DNA of 64,000 nt from assembly GCF_023072595.1 (NCBI RefSeq), contig NZ_JALLGK010000003.1, forward strand, positions 372,001-436,000. Reading direction: 5' to 3'. The translations under genes and the position numbers were made by a program. Shown here one piece after another: positions 49,577 through 60,110 of this stretch (position 1 is the stretch's first letter; every line of letters begins with the position of its first letter). The stretch comes from Streptomyces sp. XM4193 (GTDB lineage Bacteria > Actinomycetota > Actinomycetes > Streptomycetales > Streptomycetaceae). Below the pieces are notes generated by a model. It searched no databases. It was not told the origin of the DNA and was given only the letters and a program-made list of their open reading frames with translations.

Positions 49577-50335
49577 ATGACGCTCACCGATCCGCCACGT
49601 CTGTCCCGTCTCACCTTCCACGGACCGCTCTCCGACGCCCGGGCCGCCGGTCTCGTCGACCGGCTCGCCGGCAGTGACCCCGCCACGATCCTGGACATCG
49701 GCTGCGGCTGGGGGGAGTTGACGCTGCGGCTGCTCGAGGCGCGGCCCGCCGCCACCGCCGTCGGTGTCGACATCAACGCCGAGGACCTGGCCCGGGGCCG
49801 CCGCAACGCCGAGGCGCGCGGGCTCGCCGACCGTGTCGACTTCGTCGAGGGCGACGCGGCCGAACTCCCCGGCGCCGCCGCCGACCTCGTCCTGTGCCTC
49901 GGTGCCGCCCACGCCCTCACCGACCAGGCTCCGCCGCACACCGCCGACGCACTGCGGGTGCTGCGCGGCCGCGTCGCTCCGGGCGGACGCGTGCTGCTGG
50001 GTGAGGGGTTCTGGGAGCGCCCGCCCACGGCCGACGAACTCGCCGCGATGTGGCCGGGAGCCTCGACCGGGGAGCACCACGACCTCGCCACGCTCGCCGA
50101 ACTCGCCGAGGAGGCGGGCTTCCGCGTCGAGTGGATCGAGACCGCCAACCGCGACGAGTGGGAGGAGTTCGAGTCGCGCTACCAGGCGGACGTGGAGCTC
50201 TGGCTCGCCGCCCACCACGACCACCCGGAGGCCGCCGAAGTGCGTGAGCGTGTGCGACGGCACCGGTCCGGCTGGCTCCGCGGCTATCGCGGGGTGCTCG
50301 GCCTCGCCTACCTCACCCTGGTCCCGGTCGACTGA
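49577..50335 (+). CDS. class I SAM-dependent methyltransferase
   Basis: 252 residues. Motif I ILDIGCGWGELTLRLLEA (residues ~40-57), acidic strand GVDINAEDL, post-I FVEGDAAELP and LVLCLGAAHAL. The second half (GEGFWERPPTADELAAMW) is typical of small-molecule methyltransferases. The acceptor is unknown. TAGCTT lies seven bases before ATG and there is no ribosome binding site, so the mRNA may be leaderless. Confidence 0.85.
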   Translation: MTLTDPPRLSRLTFHGPLSDARAAGLVDRLAGSDPATILDIGCGWGELTLRLLEARPAATAVGVDINAEDLARGRRNAEARGLADRVDFVEGDAAELPGAAADLVLCLGAAHALTDQAPPHTADALRVLRGRVAPGGRVLLGEGFWERPPTADELAAMWPGASTGEHHDLATLAELAEEAGFRVEWIETANRDEWEEFESRYQADVELWLAAHHDHPEAAEVRERVRRHRSGWLRGYRGVLGLAYLTLVPVD

Positions 50336-50417
50336 CCGGCGCGCCCGAACCGGCGCGCCCGCGCCCGGGCAGCCCGCGCCCGAGTCGCGCCCGCCACCGG
50401 GGCCGGGGGCGGGCGGC

Positions 50418-51029
50418 TCAGCTGCCGACGAGGCCGTACTCGGGACGGCCCGTCCGCTCGTAGACCTGCACCGTGACGCCGGTGCTGCTGGTGCGCGCCT
50501 CGGTGAGGGCGAACGCGGTCGGCTCCAGCCCCTCGGCGAACAGCCGCTTGCCGCTGCCGAGCAGCACCGGGAAGACCAGCAGCTGGTACGCGTCGACGAG
50601 GTCGTGCGCGGCGAGTGTGTGCACGAGGTCCGCGCTGCCGTGCACCTGGAGCTCGCGGCCGGGGCGTTTCTTCAGCTCGGCGACGGCCTGCGGCACCTCG
50701 CCGTCGATCAACTCCGCGCCCTGCCACTCCACCCGGTCCAGGGTGCGGGAGGCGACGTGCTTGGGGAGGCGGTTGAGCGAGTCGGCGATCGGGTCGTCGG
50801 CGTTGTCGACCCCGGGCCAGTGGGCGGCGAAGATCTCGTACGTCCTGCGGCCCAGCAGGAAGGCGTCGGCCTGCCCCATCCGTGCGGTCATCACCTCGCC
50901 GAGGGTCTCGTCGAAGTGCGGCGCGAGCCAGCCGCCGTGGCGGAAGCCGCCCGAGGTGTCCTCCTGCGGGCCGCCGGGCGCCTGCATGACGCCGTCCATG
51001 GTGAGGAAAGTGGTCACGACGAGCTTCAT
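50418..51029 (-). CDS. dihydrofolate reductase-like (RibD C-terminal) protein
   Basis: 203 residues of the RibD_C/YwjB-type family: KLVVTTFLTMDGVMQAPGG at the N-terminus, FLLGRRTYEIFAAHWP, HVASRTL, and VHGSADLVHTLAAHDLVDAYQLLVFPVLLGSGKRLF. It is an NADPH-dependent reductase fold; in these short stand-alone proteins the substrate is not known. Confidence 0.9.
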   Translation of the reverse strand: MKLVVTTFLTMDGVMQAPGGPQEDTSGGFRHGGWLAPHFDETLGEVMTARMGQADAFLLGRRTYEIFAAHWPGVDNADDPIADSLNRLPKHVASRTLDRVEWQGAELIDGEVPQAVAELKKRPGRELQVHGSADLVHTLAAHDLVDAYQLLVFPVLLGSGKRLFAEGLEPTAFALTEARTSSTGVTVQVYERTGRPEYGLVGS

Positions 51030-51278
51030 GGTCGTCCTCCGGTTCGAGTGCGTTCACCGGTGCAGACGGCCCGGGCCGGCGGAACTCATCGCACCGGCAT
51101 CGCCGGCCCGCCCGGCCCGTCGTGGCGCTGCCGTCCGTCAACCTCGCCGGGTGCCTTTCGCTCGAAGGGTCGGCGCGTGCGCGGCTCCCGGCCCGGCGGT
51201 GCGCCGGGCCATTGCGCATGACCCAGCATCGCCTCCGACAAGCGGGGAATTCCCGGACAGCTTCTGGAGGTTGCGGTC

Positions 51279-52622
51279 ATGAGTGGCATCGCCGAACGGC
51301 TCGCGGCGCTGGCGGAGCAGACGCTGGAGGGGCGCCCCCTCCCGCTGCGGATCCGTGCCTGGGACGGCAGCGAGGCAGGGCCCGAGGGCGCTCCCGTCGT
51401 CGTGCTCAACAGCAGGCAGGCGCTGCGCCGGCTGCTGTGGAAGCCCGGCAATCTGGGGCTCGCACGGGCCTGGGTGGCCGGCGACCTCGACGTCGAAGGA
51501 GACCTCTACGAGGCGCTGGACCGTCTCGGGCGTCTGCTGTGGCACCGGGACGACCAGGCAGGCCGCCGTCGCAGGCAGAGCCTGCCCGCCGCGCTGCGGG
51601 CGCTGTCCGCGCTCGCACGGCCGCGTCAACTGCGCGCCGGTGCCGACCTGTTGGCGCTGGCCGGCCCGACAGCACCGCCCAAGCCGCCACCGGAGGAGAC
51701 CCCCGTCAGGCGCGGCCCGCTGCACACGCTGCGCCGCGACAGCGAGGCGATCAGCCACCACTACGACGTCGGCAACGACTTCTACTCGCTGGTCCTCGGC
51801 CCGTCGATGGTCTACTCCTGCGCCTACTGGGAGGACGAGGCGGGAACGCTGGAGGACGCGCAACGCGCCAAACTGGACCTGATCTGCCGCAAGCTCCAAC
51901 TCCGACCGGACCAGACGCTGTTGGACGTCGGCTGCGGCTGGGGCTCGCTGGTGCTGCACGCGGTCGAGCAGTACGGGGTGCGGGCCGTCGGCATCACGAT
52001 CTCCGAGGAGCAGGCCGGGCTCGCCCGCAAGCGGCTGGCCGAGGCGGGGCTGACCGACCGGGCCGAGATCCGGGTGCAGGACTACCGCGAGGTCGCCGAC
52101 GGCCCGTACGACGCGATCTCCTCCGTCGGCATGGCGGAGCATGTCGGTGCGGCGCGCTTCCGGACGTACGGCCGGCAGCTGTACGGGCTGCTGCGGCCGG
52201 GCGGCCGACTGCTCAACCACCAGATCTCCCGGCGCCCGAGCACGGACACGGGCCGCTACCGGACCGACGAGTTCATCGACCGGTACGTCTTCCCCGACGG
52301 GGAGTTGGAGACGATCGGGTCGACCGTCGAACTGCTGGAGCGGTCCGGTTTCGAGGTGCGGGACGTCGAGTCGATCCGTGAGCACTACGCGCTGACCCTG
52401 CGCGCCTGGGTGACCAATCTCGAACGGCATCGAGCGGCCGTCGTCGCGTTCACCACACCGGGCCGGGTGCGCGTGTGGCATCTGTACATGGCCGCCTCCG
52501 CACTCGCCTTCGAACGCAACCGGATCGGCGTGAACCAGGTCCTCGCCGTCCGCACGCCGGACGACGGCGACTCGGGCATGCCGCGCACCAGGGCCCGCTG
52601 GCTCGGCCTCCCGCCACACTGA
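51279..52622 (+). CDS. cyclopropane-fatty-acyl-phospholipid synthase family enzyme
   Basis: 447 residues. An N-terminal lipid-binding domain (~1-125) precedes the catalytic domain: SHHYDVGNDFYSLVLGPSMVYSCAYWE, the SAM site LLDVGCGWGSLVLHAVEQYGV, GITISEEQAGLARKR, and SSVGMAEHVGAARF. The active-site Cys and Glu are in these blocks. It methylenates or methylates unsaturated membrane acyl chains using SAM. GGAGG lies nine bases before the ATG. Close to YhhN and a P450, both also candidates for lipid modification. Confidence 0.9.
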   Translation: MSGIAERLAALAEQTLEGRPLPLRIRAWDGSEAGPEGAPVVVLNSRQALRRLLWKPGNLGLARAWVAGDLDVEGDLYEALDRLGRLLWHRDDQAGRRRRQSLPAALRALSALARPRQLRAGADLLALAGPTAPPKPPPEETPVRRGPLHTLRRDSEAISHHYDVGNDFYSLVLGPSMVYSCAYWEDEAGTLEDAQRAKLDLICRKLQLRPDQTLLDVGCGWGSLVLHAVEQYGVRAVGITISEEQAGLARKRLAEAGLTDRAEIRVQDYREVADGPYDAISSVGMAEHVGAARFRTYGRQLYGLLRPGGRLLNHQISRRPSTDTGRYRTDEFIDRYVFPDGELETIGSTVELLERSGFEVRDVESIREHYALTLRAWVTNLERHRAAVVAFTTPGRVRVWHLYMAASALAFERNRIGVNQVLAVRTPDDGDSGMPRTRARWLGLPPH

Positions 52623-52630
52623 GCCCGCCC

Positions 52631-52657
52631 GCCGCGCCCGCCGCGCCCGCCGCGCCC
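52631..52657. repeat. 9-bp tandem repeat
   Basis: Three exact GCCGCGCCC units a few bases after the cyclopropane synthase stop. The rest of the 341-base gap to 52963 is low-complexity GC-rich sequence with no gene that I can support. Confidence 0.7.
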
Positions 52658-52963
52658 GCCCGCCCGGAGCGCTGAGCCCGCAGCGCCGGGCCGGCGTCCG
52701 CCGCGTGCGGGCAACTCCGGGGCGCGGCAACGCCGTTGGCGTCCCGGCCCACCGTGCATGGGACCGCACGCGCCGCACCGCTCGGTTCCGTCGCAGCCCG
52801 CAGCCCGCAGCCGACCCTCGCAGCCCCCGCCCCGGGTTCCGCAGCCCCGCCGAGTCGCGACCGGCGGTCACGGCCCCGTCCCGCCCCGCGCGCACGGGCG
52901 GGGCCGGACGTCACAGCCGGTCTCCGTTGACGCGCCGTCCCGCCGCCCAGGAGACTGCCGCCC

Positions 52964-53683
52964 ATGGCGATCACCGCACGCGGCACCCGCGGCTTCCTCT
53001 CCCGGACGGCCGCGCGACTGACCAGGCCCGACGGCAACGGACGAGGCTCCCTCGCGGCGTACGGCGCGCTCGCCGCGGCGGATCTGCTCGCCACCGCCAC
53101 CCGACCGCGTTCCGCCGCGCGGGCCGCCAAGCCGCTGCTGATGCCCGCACTCGCCGTGCACGTGGTGCGTCGGCAGGCCTGCCGGGACGACGTGCTCGCC
53201 GAACCGGTGCCGCGCCCACTGCTGTTCGGGCTCGCCTGCGCCACGGTCGGCGACACCGCGCTGCTCTTCGACAAGCGCGAACCCGCCTTCCTGCTCGGGA
53301 TGGCCGCGTTCCTCGGCACCCAGACCGCGTACACCGCGGGTTTCGCGCGGATGGGCGCGCTGCGCGGCATCGCCGCCAACCCCCGGCCGGCGCTCGGCTG
53401 CCTCGGCGTGTGGGTCGCCGCCAACGCCGTCATCCAGCCCTCGCTGGACCGCGGGCTCCGGCTGCCGGTGGCCGGATACAGCCTTGCGCTCGTCGCGATG
53501 GGCGCCACCGCGCTCGCCGTCGGCGGCAAGGTCGGGGCGGGCGCGATGTCCTTCCTCGGCTCGGACGCCCTGATCGGACTGAAGGCGGCGGGCCACGAGT
53601 TCCCCTCCCAGGAGGTGCTGATCATGGCCGGCTACCTGCTGGGCCAGTACCTGATCGCCACGGGCTGGTTGGAGCGCCAGTAG
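52964..53683 (+). CDS. YhhN-family lysoplasmalogenase-like membrane protein
   Basis: 239 residues with about eight hydrophobic segments. Family features: RAAKPLLMPALAVHV, ATVGDTALLFDKREPAFLLGMAAFLGTQTAYTAGF (conserved GD and helical pair), and SDALIGLKAAGHEFP. TMEM86/YhhN enzymes hydrolyse the vinyl-ether bond of lysoplasmalogens. Most aerobic actinomycetes have no known plasmalogens, so the natural substrate is open. Twenty-two bases separate it from the P450 gene. Confidence 0.85.
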   Translation: MAITARGTRGFLSRTAARLTRPDGNGRGSLAAYGALAAADLLATATRPRSAARAAKPLLMPALAVHVVRRQACRDDVLAEPVPRPLLFGLACATVGDTALLFDKREPAFLLGMAAFLGTQTAYTAGFARMGALRGIAANPRPALGCLGVWVAANAVIQPSLDRGLRLPVAGYSLALVAMGATALAVGGKVGAGAMSFLGSDALIGLKAAGHEFPSQEVLIMAGYLLGQYLIATGWLERQ

Positions 53684-53705
53684 CCCCGCCCCGTACGGTC
53701 GCGGT

Positions 53706-54974
53706 GTGCAGCACCTCGACACCGACCCGACCCGCCCCGAGCTGTTCAGCTGGGAGTTCGCCGCCGACCCGTACCCGGCGTACGCCTGGCTGCGCCGACA
53801 CGATCCGGTCCACCGCACGACGCTGCCCAGCGGGGTGGAGGCGTGGCTGGTCACGCGGTACGCCGACGCCCGCCAGGCACTCGCCGACCAGCGACTGAGC
53901 AAGAGTTCGGCGCACTACCGGGCGTCCGGGAGCGACGGCCGGGGCAAGATCGGCATTCCGGGTGAGCGCAGCGCCAACCTGATGACGCATCTGCTCAACA
54001 TCGACCCGCCCGACCACACCCGGCTGCGCCGACTCGTCTCCAAGGCGTTCACCCCACGGCGGATCGCCGAATTCCGGCCGCGCGTGCAGGAGTTGACCGA
54101 CGGGCTGATCGACGGCTTCGCGGCGCGGGGCGAGGCCGATCTCATCCACGAGTTCGCCTTTCCGCTGCCGATCCACGCCATCTGCGATCTGCTGGGCGTC
54201 CCGCCCGAGGACCAGGACGACTTCCGCGACTGGGCCGGAATGATGATCCGGCACGGCGGCGGACCGCGCGGCGGCGTGGGGCGTTCGGTCAAGCGGATGC
54301 GCGCCTACCTCGCCGAGTTGATCCACCGCAAGCGCGACGCCCCGGGCGACGACCTGATCTCCGGCCTCATCAGGGCCAGCGACCACGGCGAGCACCTCAG
54401 CGAGAACGAGGCCGCCGCGATGGCGTTCATCCTCCTCTTCGCCGGCTTCGAGACCACGGTGAACCTGATCGGCAACGGGACGTACGCCCTGCTCCGCCAC
54501 CCCGAGCAACGTGCCCTGCTCCAGGACGCGTTGGCCGCGGGCGGCGAGGAGGCCGACACCCTGCTGGACACCGCGGTCGAGGAGTTGCTGCGCTACGACG
54601 GCCCCGTCGAGCTGGCCACCTGGCGGTTCGCCACCGAGCCGCTGACGATCGACGGGCGGCAGATCGCCGCCGGAGACCCGGTGCTGGTGGTGCTGGCGGC
54701 GGCCGACCGCGACCCGGCCCGCTTCGAGCAGCCGGACGTACTGGACCTCACCCGGCAGGAGAACCCCCACCTCGGCTACGGTCACGGCATCCACTACTGC
54801 GTGGGCGCGCCACTGGCCCGGCTGGAGGGCCGGATCGCGCTGGCCACCCTGCTGCGCCGCCTGCCCGACCTCCGACTGGCCGCCCGGCCGGAGGAGTTGA
54901 GCTGGCGCGGCGGGCTCATCATGCGCGGGCTGCGTCAACTGCCGGTCGGGTTCGAACCCGTGACCGCTGCGTGA
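53706..54974 (+). CDS. cytochrome P450
   Basis: 422 residues, complete. I-helix oxygen-binding motif ILLFAGFETTVNL, K-helix ELLRYD (ExxR), and the heme loop LGYGHGIHYCVGAPLAR with Cys365 as thiolate ligand; the usual Phe of the loop is Tyr. The PERF-like stretch is RFEQPDVLDLTR. No ferredoxin or reductase gene is adjacent. Probably follows the YhhN gene on the same transcript, although TACGGT six bases before the GTG could give a leaderless start. Confidence 0.93.
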   Translation: MQHLDTDPTRPELFSWEFAADPYPAYAWLRRHDPVHRTTLPSGVEAWLVTRYADARQALADQRLSKSSAHYRASGSDGRGKIGIPGERSANLMTHLLNIDPPDHTRLRRLVSKAFTPRRIAEFRPRVQELTDGLIDGFAARGEADLIHEFAFPLPIHAICDLLGVPPEDQDDFRDWAGMMIRHGGGPRGGVGRSVKRMRAYLAELIHRKRDAPGDDLISGLIRASDHGEHLSENEAAAMAFILLFAGFETTVNLIGNGTYALLRHPEQRALLQDALAAGGEEADTLLDTAVEELLRYDGPVELATWRFATEPLTIDGRQIAAGDPVLVVLAAADRDPARFEQPDVLDLTRQENPHLGYGHGIHYCVGAPLARLEGRIALATLLRRLPDLRLAARPEELSWRGGLIMRGLRQLPVGFEPVTAA

Positions 54975-54990
54975 TCTCCGCGACACTGGC

Positions 54991-55019
54991 TTGTGATGGA
55001 CGTCATTGACGGCTACGTT
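54991..55019 (+). promoter_or_regulatory. promoter of the Rpf-LysM gene
   Basis: TTGTGA (54991-54996), 17 bases, TACGTT (55014-55019), a good vegetative-type promoter. It predicts a leader of ~117 bases. The leader shows no convincing c-di-AMP (ydaO) riboswitch core, which many Streptomyces rpf genes have. Confidence 0.5.
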
Positions 55020-55142
55020 CGCCGCTGGTCGTCAAGTCGGGATTGACGAGGCCCGTTTCGGGGTACGCCGGAGTGTGCGTACGCCCTTGCGGGGCCCACC
55101 TCAACTCTCCCGGCCGTCACAGGACTTCAGGAGAGGCACCGC

Positions 55143-56213
55143 ATGCGTTCCGGGAAAGGCCGCCATCGCCGCCCTCGTCAGGCTCCCGCCCTGCTGGTCA
55201 CCGCAGGAGTGACCGGGGCCGGAATCGCCACCTCGCTGCTGGGCGCCTCGGGGGCGCAGGCCGTGGACGCGTCGACCTGGGACTCGGTCGCCCAGTGCGA
55301 GAGCGGCGGCGCGTGGAGTCTGAACGAGGAGAACGGCTACTACGGAGGTCTTCAGCTCACCCTGAAGTCCTGGGAGACGTACGGCGGTACGGAGTTCGCG
55401 GACCGCCCCGATCTCGCCAGCCGAAGCCAGCAGATCCAGGTCGCGGAGAAGATCCTCGCCGCCGAGGGCCCGCGCGCCTGGCCGGCGTGCGCCGTCGACA
55501 GCGGGCTGGAGGAGGAGGTCAACGAGACCCCGGACCTCGAACTCCCCCTCCCCGACCCGGACAAGGGCGGCGACGAGGACAGCAAGGACGACGGCAAGGA
55601 CGACGACAAGGACGACGCGGACTCCCAGAAGCCGGGCGACTCCGAGGACTCCGACGGCTCCGACTCCGACGACTCCGAGGAGAAGGAGCGTCCCGACGAC
55701 TCCGACGGGTCCGGCTCCCCGAAGCCGCCCGGAGACACCTCCGTCCCGTCCCCGGACGAGCGCGAGCAGGACACCGACCCGGACTCCGAGAAACCGTCGA
55801 AGCCCGGCTCGGGCAGTGGCAGCACCGACGACGCCGAGGACGACACCGCGGACGACGCCGACAAGGGCAAGGGCGATCCGTCCGGCGGCCACAGCGGGCG
55901 CATCGGCGCGGACGACCCCGACGATCCGACCGACGGGGCCGCCGAGTCCGATCCCGGCGCCGGCTCCGGCAAGCACCGCGGCCGGCCGGACCCCGCCGAG
56001 AAGGACAGAGCCGATCGCAGCGGCAGGGACGACGGTCACCTCGTGGAGATCGGCGACACCCTGGCCTCGATCGCCGAGCGGCACGAACTGGCGGGCGGCT
56101 GGCCCGAGTTGTACGAGACCAACCGGCCGACCGTCGGCGAGGACCCGGATCACATCCTCCCCGGCCAGCTCCTTCAACTCGGCGAACAGGACGACGCGGA
56201 GAAAGCCCGGTAA
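55143..56213 (+). CDS. secreted resuscitation-promoting factor-like muralytic protein with LysM
   Basis: 356 residues. Signal peptide ending GAQA (~40), then an Rpf/transglycosylase-like domain at ~43-120: WDSVAQCESGGAWSLNEENGYYGGLQL with the catalytic Glu of CESGG. Residues ~125-290 form a very acidic Asp/Ser/Lys/Gly linker. A LysM domain closes the protein (HLVEIGDTLASIAERHELAGGWPELYETN), binding peptidoglycan. Rpf proteins cleave the wall during spore germination. AGGAGA precedes the ATG. Core block position just before eno. Confidence 0.92.
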   Translation: MRSGKGRHRRPRQAPALLVTAGVTGAGIATSLLGASGAQAVDASTWDSVAQCESGGAWSLNEENGYYGGLQLTLKSWETYGGTEFADRPDLASRSQQIQVAEKILAAEGPRAWPACAVDSGLEEEVNETPDLELPLPDPDKGGDEDSKDDGKDDDKDDADSQKPGDSEDSDGSDSDDSEEKERPDDSDGSGSPKPPGDTSVPSPDEREQDTDPDSEKPSKPGSGSGSTDDAEDDTADDADKGKGDPSGGHSGRIGADDPDDPTDGAAESDPGAGSGKHRGRPDPAEKDRADRSGRDDGHLVEIGDTLASIAERHELAGGWPELYETNRPTVGEDPDHILPGQLLQLGEQDDAEKAR

Positions 56214-56454
56214 CTCCGCGAGTGCGGGATCTCGCGGGGCAGGTCGTCCCACTCCCGGCGGTCGAGGCAACGCCGGGCGGTGCGGAGGACCGGCACGCCG
56301 CCGGAGCCGCTTGAGCCGCCGGAGCCGTCAAGGCCACCCAACGGCACAAACAGGGCAATTCCCTTGGTTCCGGCGGCGGCACGTCTTCCGCGAGTGCCGC
56401 GCAGGACGGCGCGTCCTTGCCCCCGGGGAATTTATTCCAGCTAAAAACAAACTC

Positions 56455-56503
56455 GTCACGCGCCTCTGAGCTGCGCCTTCCCCCGTGGCTCAGAGGCCGT
56501 GAC
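56455..56503. terminator. long hairpin between the Rpf gene and eno
   Basis: Arms GTCACG-C-GCCTCTGAGC and GCTCAGAGGC-CGTGAC: a 16-bp stem with one bulged C and a 16-nt loop. The remainder of the 377-base gap contains a small GGAAT-TT-ATTCC palindrome near 56429 and the eno promoter region (TAGGCT near 56550). Confidence 0.7.
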
Positions 56504-56563
56504 GGCCCTTCGCAGGGACGGGAGCGTCGGTCGGTGGCGTGGGAACGCTAGGCTCTCGACTGA

Positions 56564-57871
<1,308 letters not shown>

Positions 57872-57963
57872 CCCCGGTACGCAACAGCCCGTCACCTCCT
57901 CGTCCCGGCCCACGGTCCCGTACCGTGAGCCGGGACGAGTGGCGTGACGGACAGGGAGACGAT

Positions 57964-58491
57964 GTGGCCGCGGACCGTGGGCGTGAGCGTCCCGCCGAGA
58001 AACGGCGGCAGGGCCTGGCCGCCACCTCCACGGCGACCCGGCTGCGGGCGCTCGGCGAGGAGGCCGCGGCACGGGTCTACCGGGCCCAGAACCGCAGACT
58101 GCGCAAACCGCGCCGCAGCCGTCTGACCGGCCGGGCCGCGCTGTTGGTCCTGGTGGTCTGCTCGTTGATCGTCGCGCTCGCCTATCCGATAAGGCAGTAC
58201 GTCTCGCAGCGTTCGGAGATCGCCGACCAGCGGCGGCAGGCCCAGGAGGCCAGGGAGCGCGTGCGGGAGCTGCGCGAGGAGAAGGCCCGCTGGCGCGACC
58301 CCGCCTACGTCGAGCAGCAGGCCCGCCGGCACCTGCACTATCTGCGCCCCGGCGAGATCGGCTACACGATGCGCCACGGCCGCGAGGAGGAGCGCAAGCC
58401 CTCGGACCGCGGCGCCTCCGACCGCGCCTGGTACGAGAACCTGTGGGACGGTGTGGACGCCGCCGACCGGCCCCAGGCCACCATCCGCTGA
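57964..58491 (+). CDS. FtsB/DivIC-like septum formation initiator
   Basis: 175 residues from GTG 57964 (AGGGAGA upstream; GTG 57925 in frame is less likely). A basic N-terminal tail (~50 residues), one transmembrane segment (LTGRAALLVLVVCSLIVALAYPI), then a coiled coil (YVSQRSEIADQRRQAQEARERVRELREEKARWRDPAYVEQQ, residues ~80-120) and RRHLHYLRPGEIGY, typical of DivIC/FtsB. It links the divisome proteins FtsL and FtsQ. Conserved position between eno and DUF501. Confidence 0.9.
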   Translation: MAADRGRERPAEKRRQGLAATSTATRLRALGEEAAARVYRAQNRRLRKPRRSRLTGRAALLVLVVCSLIVALAYPIRQYVSQRSEIADQRRQAQEARERVRELREEKARWRDPAYVEQQARRHLHYLRPGEIGYTMRHGREEERKPSDRGASDRAWYENLWDGVDAADRPQATIR

Positions 58492-58593
58492 CGGTCGGCA
58501 CGCGCCCTCGGCCCGCAACCGCCCGCCGCGGCCCGTGCCCCGGCGGCACCCACGCACCCACGACACCGAGCAGAACTGAAGAGACCAGCCCGT

Positions 58594-59136
58594 ATGGACA
58601 CCGCGCCGCCCCCGACCGACCCGACGACGCCCACCGAGGCGGACATCGAGGCATTCCAGCAGCAACTCGGCCGCCCGCCGCGCGGGTTGCGCGCCATCGC
58701 GCACCGCTGCCCGTGCGGACAGCCCGATGTGGTGGAGACCGCACCGCGGTTGGAGGACGGCACGCCGTTCCCGACCACCTACTACCTCAGCTGCCCGCGT
58801 GCGGCCTCCGCGATCGGCACGCTGGAGGCGGACGGCGTCATGAAGGAGATGACCGCCCGCCTCGCCGAGGACGAGGAACTCGCCGCGGCCTACCGCGCGG
58901 CCCACGAGGACTACATCGCCCGCCGGGACGCCATCGAGGTGCTTCAGGGCTTTCCCAGCGCCGGCGGGATGCCCGACCGCGTCAAGTGCCTGCACGTGCT
59001 GGTGGCCCACTCGCTGGTCGCCGGTCCCGGCGTCAACCCGCTCGGCGACGAGGCGATCGCCCTGCTGCCCGAGTGGTGGCGCAAGGGCCCCTGCGTGACG
59101 CCCGGCGCCTGCGGCGGCGAGGAGAGCGGACGATGA
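58594..59136 (+). CDS. DUF501 protein
   Basis: 180 residues. DUF501 features: FQQQLGRPPRGLRAIAHRCPCGQPDVVETAPRLEDGTPFPT near residues 20-60 with a possible metal-binding CxC, LSCPRAASAIGTLEADGVM, and DRVKCLHVLVAHSLVAGPGVNPLGDEAIALLP. Function unknown. It is coupled to the exopolyphosphatase-like gene by ATGA, and the FtsB-like/DUF501/Ppx order is conserved in actinomycetes. Confidence 0.93.
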   Translation: MDTAPPPTDPTTPTEADIEAFQQQLGRPPRGLRAIAHRCPCGQPDVVETAPRLEDGTPFPTTYYLSCPRAASAIGTLEADGVMKEMTARLAEDEELAAAYRAAHEDYIARRDAIEVLQGFPSAGGMPDRVKCLHVLVAHSLVAGPGVNPLGDEAIALLPEWWRKGPCVTPGACGGEESGR

Positions 59137-60098
59137 GCGCCCCCGCCCCCGTACGGGTCGCCGCGATCGACTGCGGCACCAACTCGATCCGCCTCCTGGT
59201 CGCCGACACCGACCCCGCCACCGGCCAACTCACCGAGCTGGCCCGGCGGATGGAGATCGTCCGGCTCGGTCAGGGCGTGGACCGTACCGGACGGCTCGCA
59301 CCGGAGGCGCTGGATCGCACCTTCGCCGCCTGTCGCCGCTACGCCGAGGAGATCCGCCGACTCGGCGCCACACACGTCAAGTTCGTCGCCACCTCCGCCT
59401 CGCGCGACGCGGAGAACCGCGCGGACTTCGTGCACGGCGTACAGGACATCCTCGGGGTGCTCCCCGAGGTGATCAGCGGCGACCAGGAGGCCGCGTACTC
59501 CTTCTCCGGCGCCACCAGGGAGCTGACCGGAGCCGAGCTGCCCACCCCCTACCTGGTGGTCGACATCGGCGGCGGCTCCACCGAACTCGTCGTGGGGGAG
59601 CGGGAGGTGCGGGCCGCGCGGAGCGTGGACATCGGCTGCGTACGCCTGACCGAGCGCCATCTGCTGAACGACGGCGAAGTCAGCGACCCGCCCACCGCCG
59701 AGCAGGCCGCCGCCATCCGCGCGGACGCCCACGCCGCGCTCGACGAGGCGGAGCGCACCGTCCCGCTGACCGGGACCCGTACCCTCGTCGGTCTCGCCGG
59801 CACCGTCACAACGCTCGCCGCGATGCACCTCGACCTCGCGGAGTACGACTCGGCCGCCATCCACCACAGCCGGCTCCCGCTCACGGCGGTGCGCGAACTG
59901 GCCGCCCGGCTGCTGGCCTCCACCCACGCCGAACGCGCCGCGATCCCGGCGATGCACCCCGGCAGGGTCGACGTCATCGCCTCGGGCGCGGTGATCCTGC
60001 AAGCCGTGATGGAACGCTGCGGAGCCCCGGAGGTCGTCGTCAGCGAACACGACATCCTCGACGGCATCGCGATCCACACGGCACTCGACGCGCAGTAG
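59133..60098 (+). CDS. ppx: Ppx/GppA exopolyphosphatase family protein
   Basis: 321 residues, the short actinobacterial form with only the two actin-like subdomains. Motifs: AAIDCGTNSIRLLVAD (phosphate 1), LGQGVDRTGRLAPEAL, ATSASRDAENRADF, VVDIGGGSTELVVG (phosphate 2) and VGLAGTVTTLAAM. It hydrolyses polyphosphate or pppGpp; short homologues in mycobacteria differ in activity, so the assignment to one substrate is uncertain. Confidence 0.92.
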   Translation: MSAPAPVRVAAIDCGTNSIRLLVADTDPATGQLTELARRMEIVRLGQGVDRTGRLAPEALDRTFAACRRYAEEIRRLGATHVKFVATSASRDAENRADFVHGVQDILGVLPEVISGDQEAAYSFSGATRELTGAELPTPYLVVDIGGGSTELVVGEREVRAARSVDIGCVRLTERHLLNDGEVSDPPTAEQAAAIRADAHAALDEAERTVPLTGTRTLVGLAGTVTTLAAMHLDLAEYDSAAIHHSRLPLTAVRELAARLLASTHAERAAIPAMHPGRVDVIASGAVILQAVMERCGAPEVVVSEHDILDGIAIHTALDAQ

Positions 60099-60110
60099 GA
60101 GGAGAGGGCA

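Noticed and set aside
55020-55142. Possible c-di-AMP (ydaO) riboswitch before the Rpf-LysM gene
   Set aside because: The expected conserved core is not visible in the ~117-base leader, although other Streptomyces rpf genes have one. A covariance-model search would settle it.
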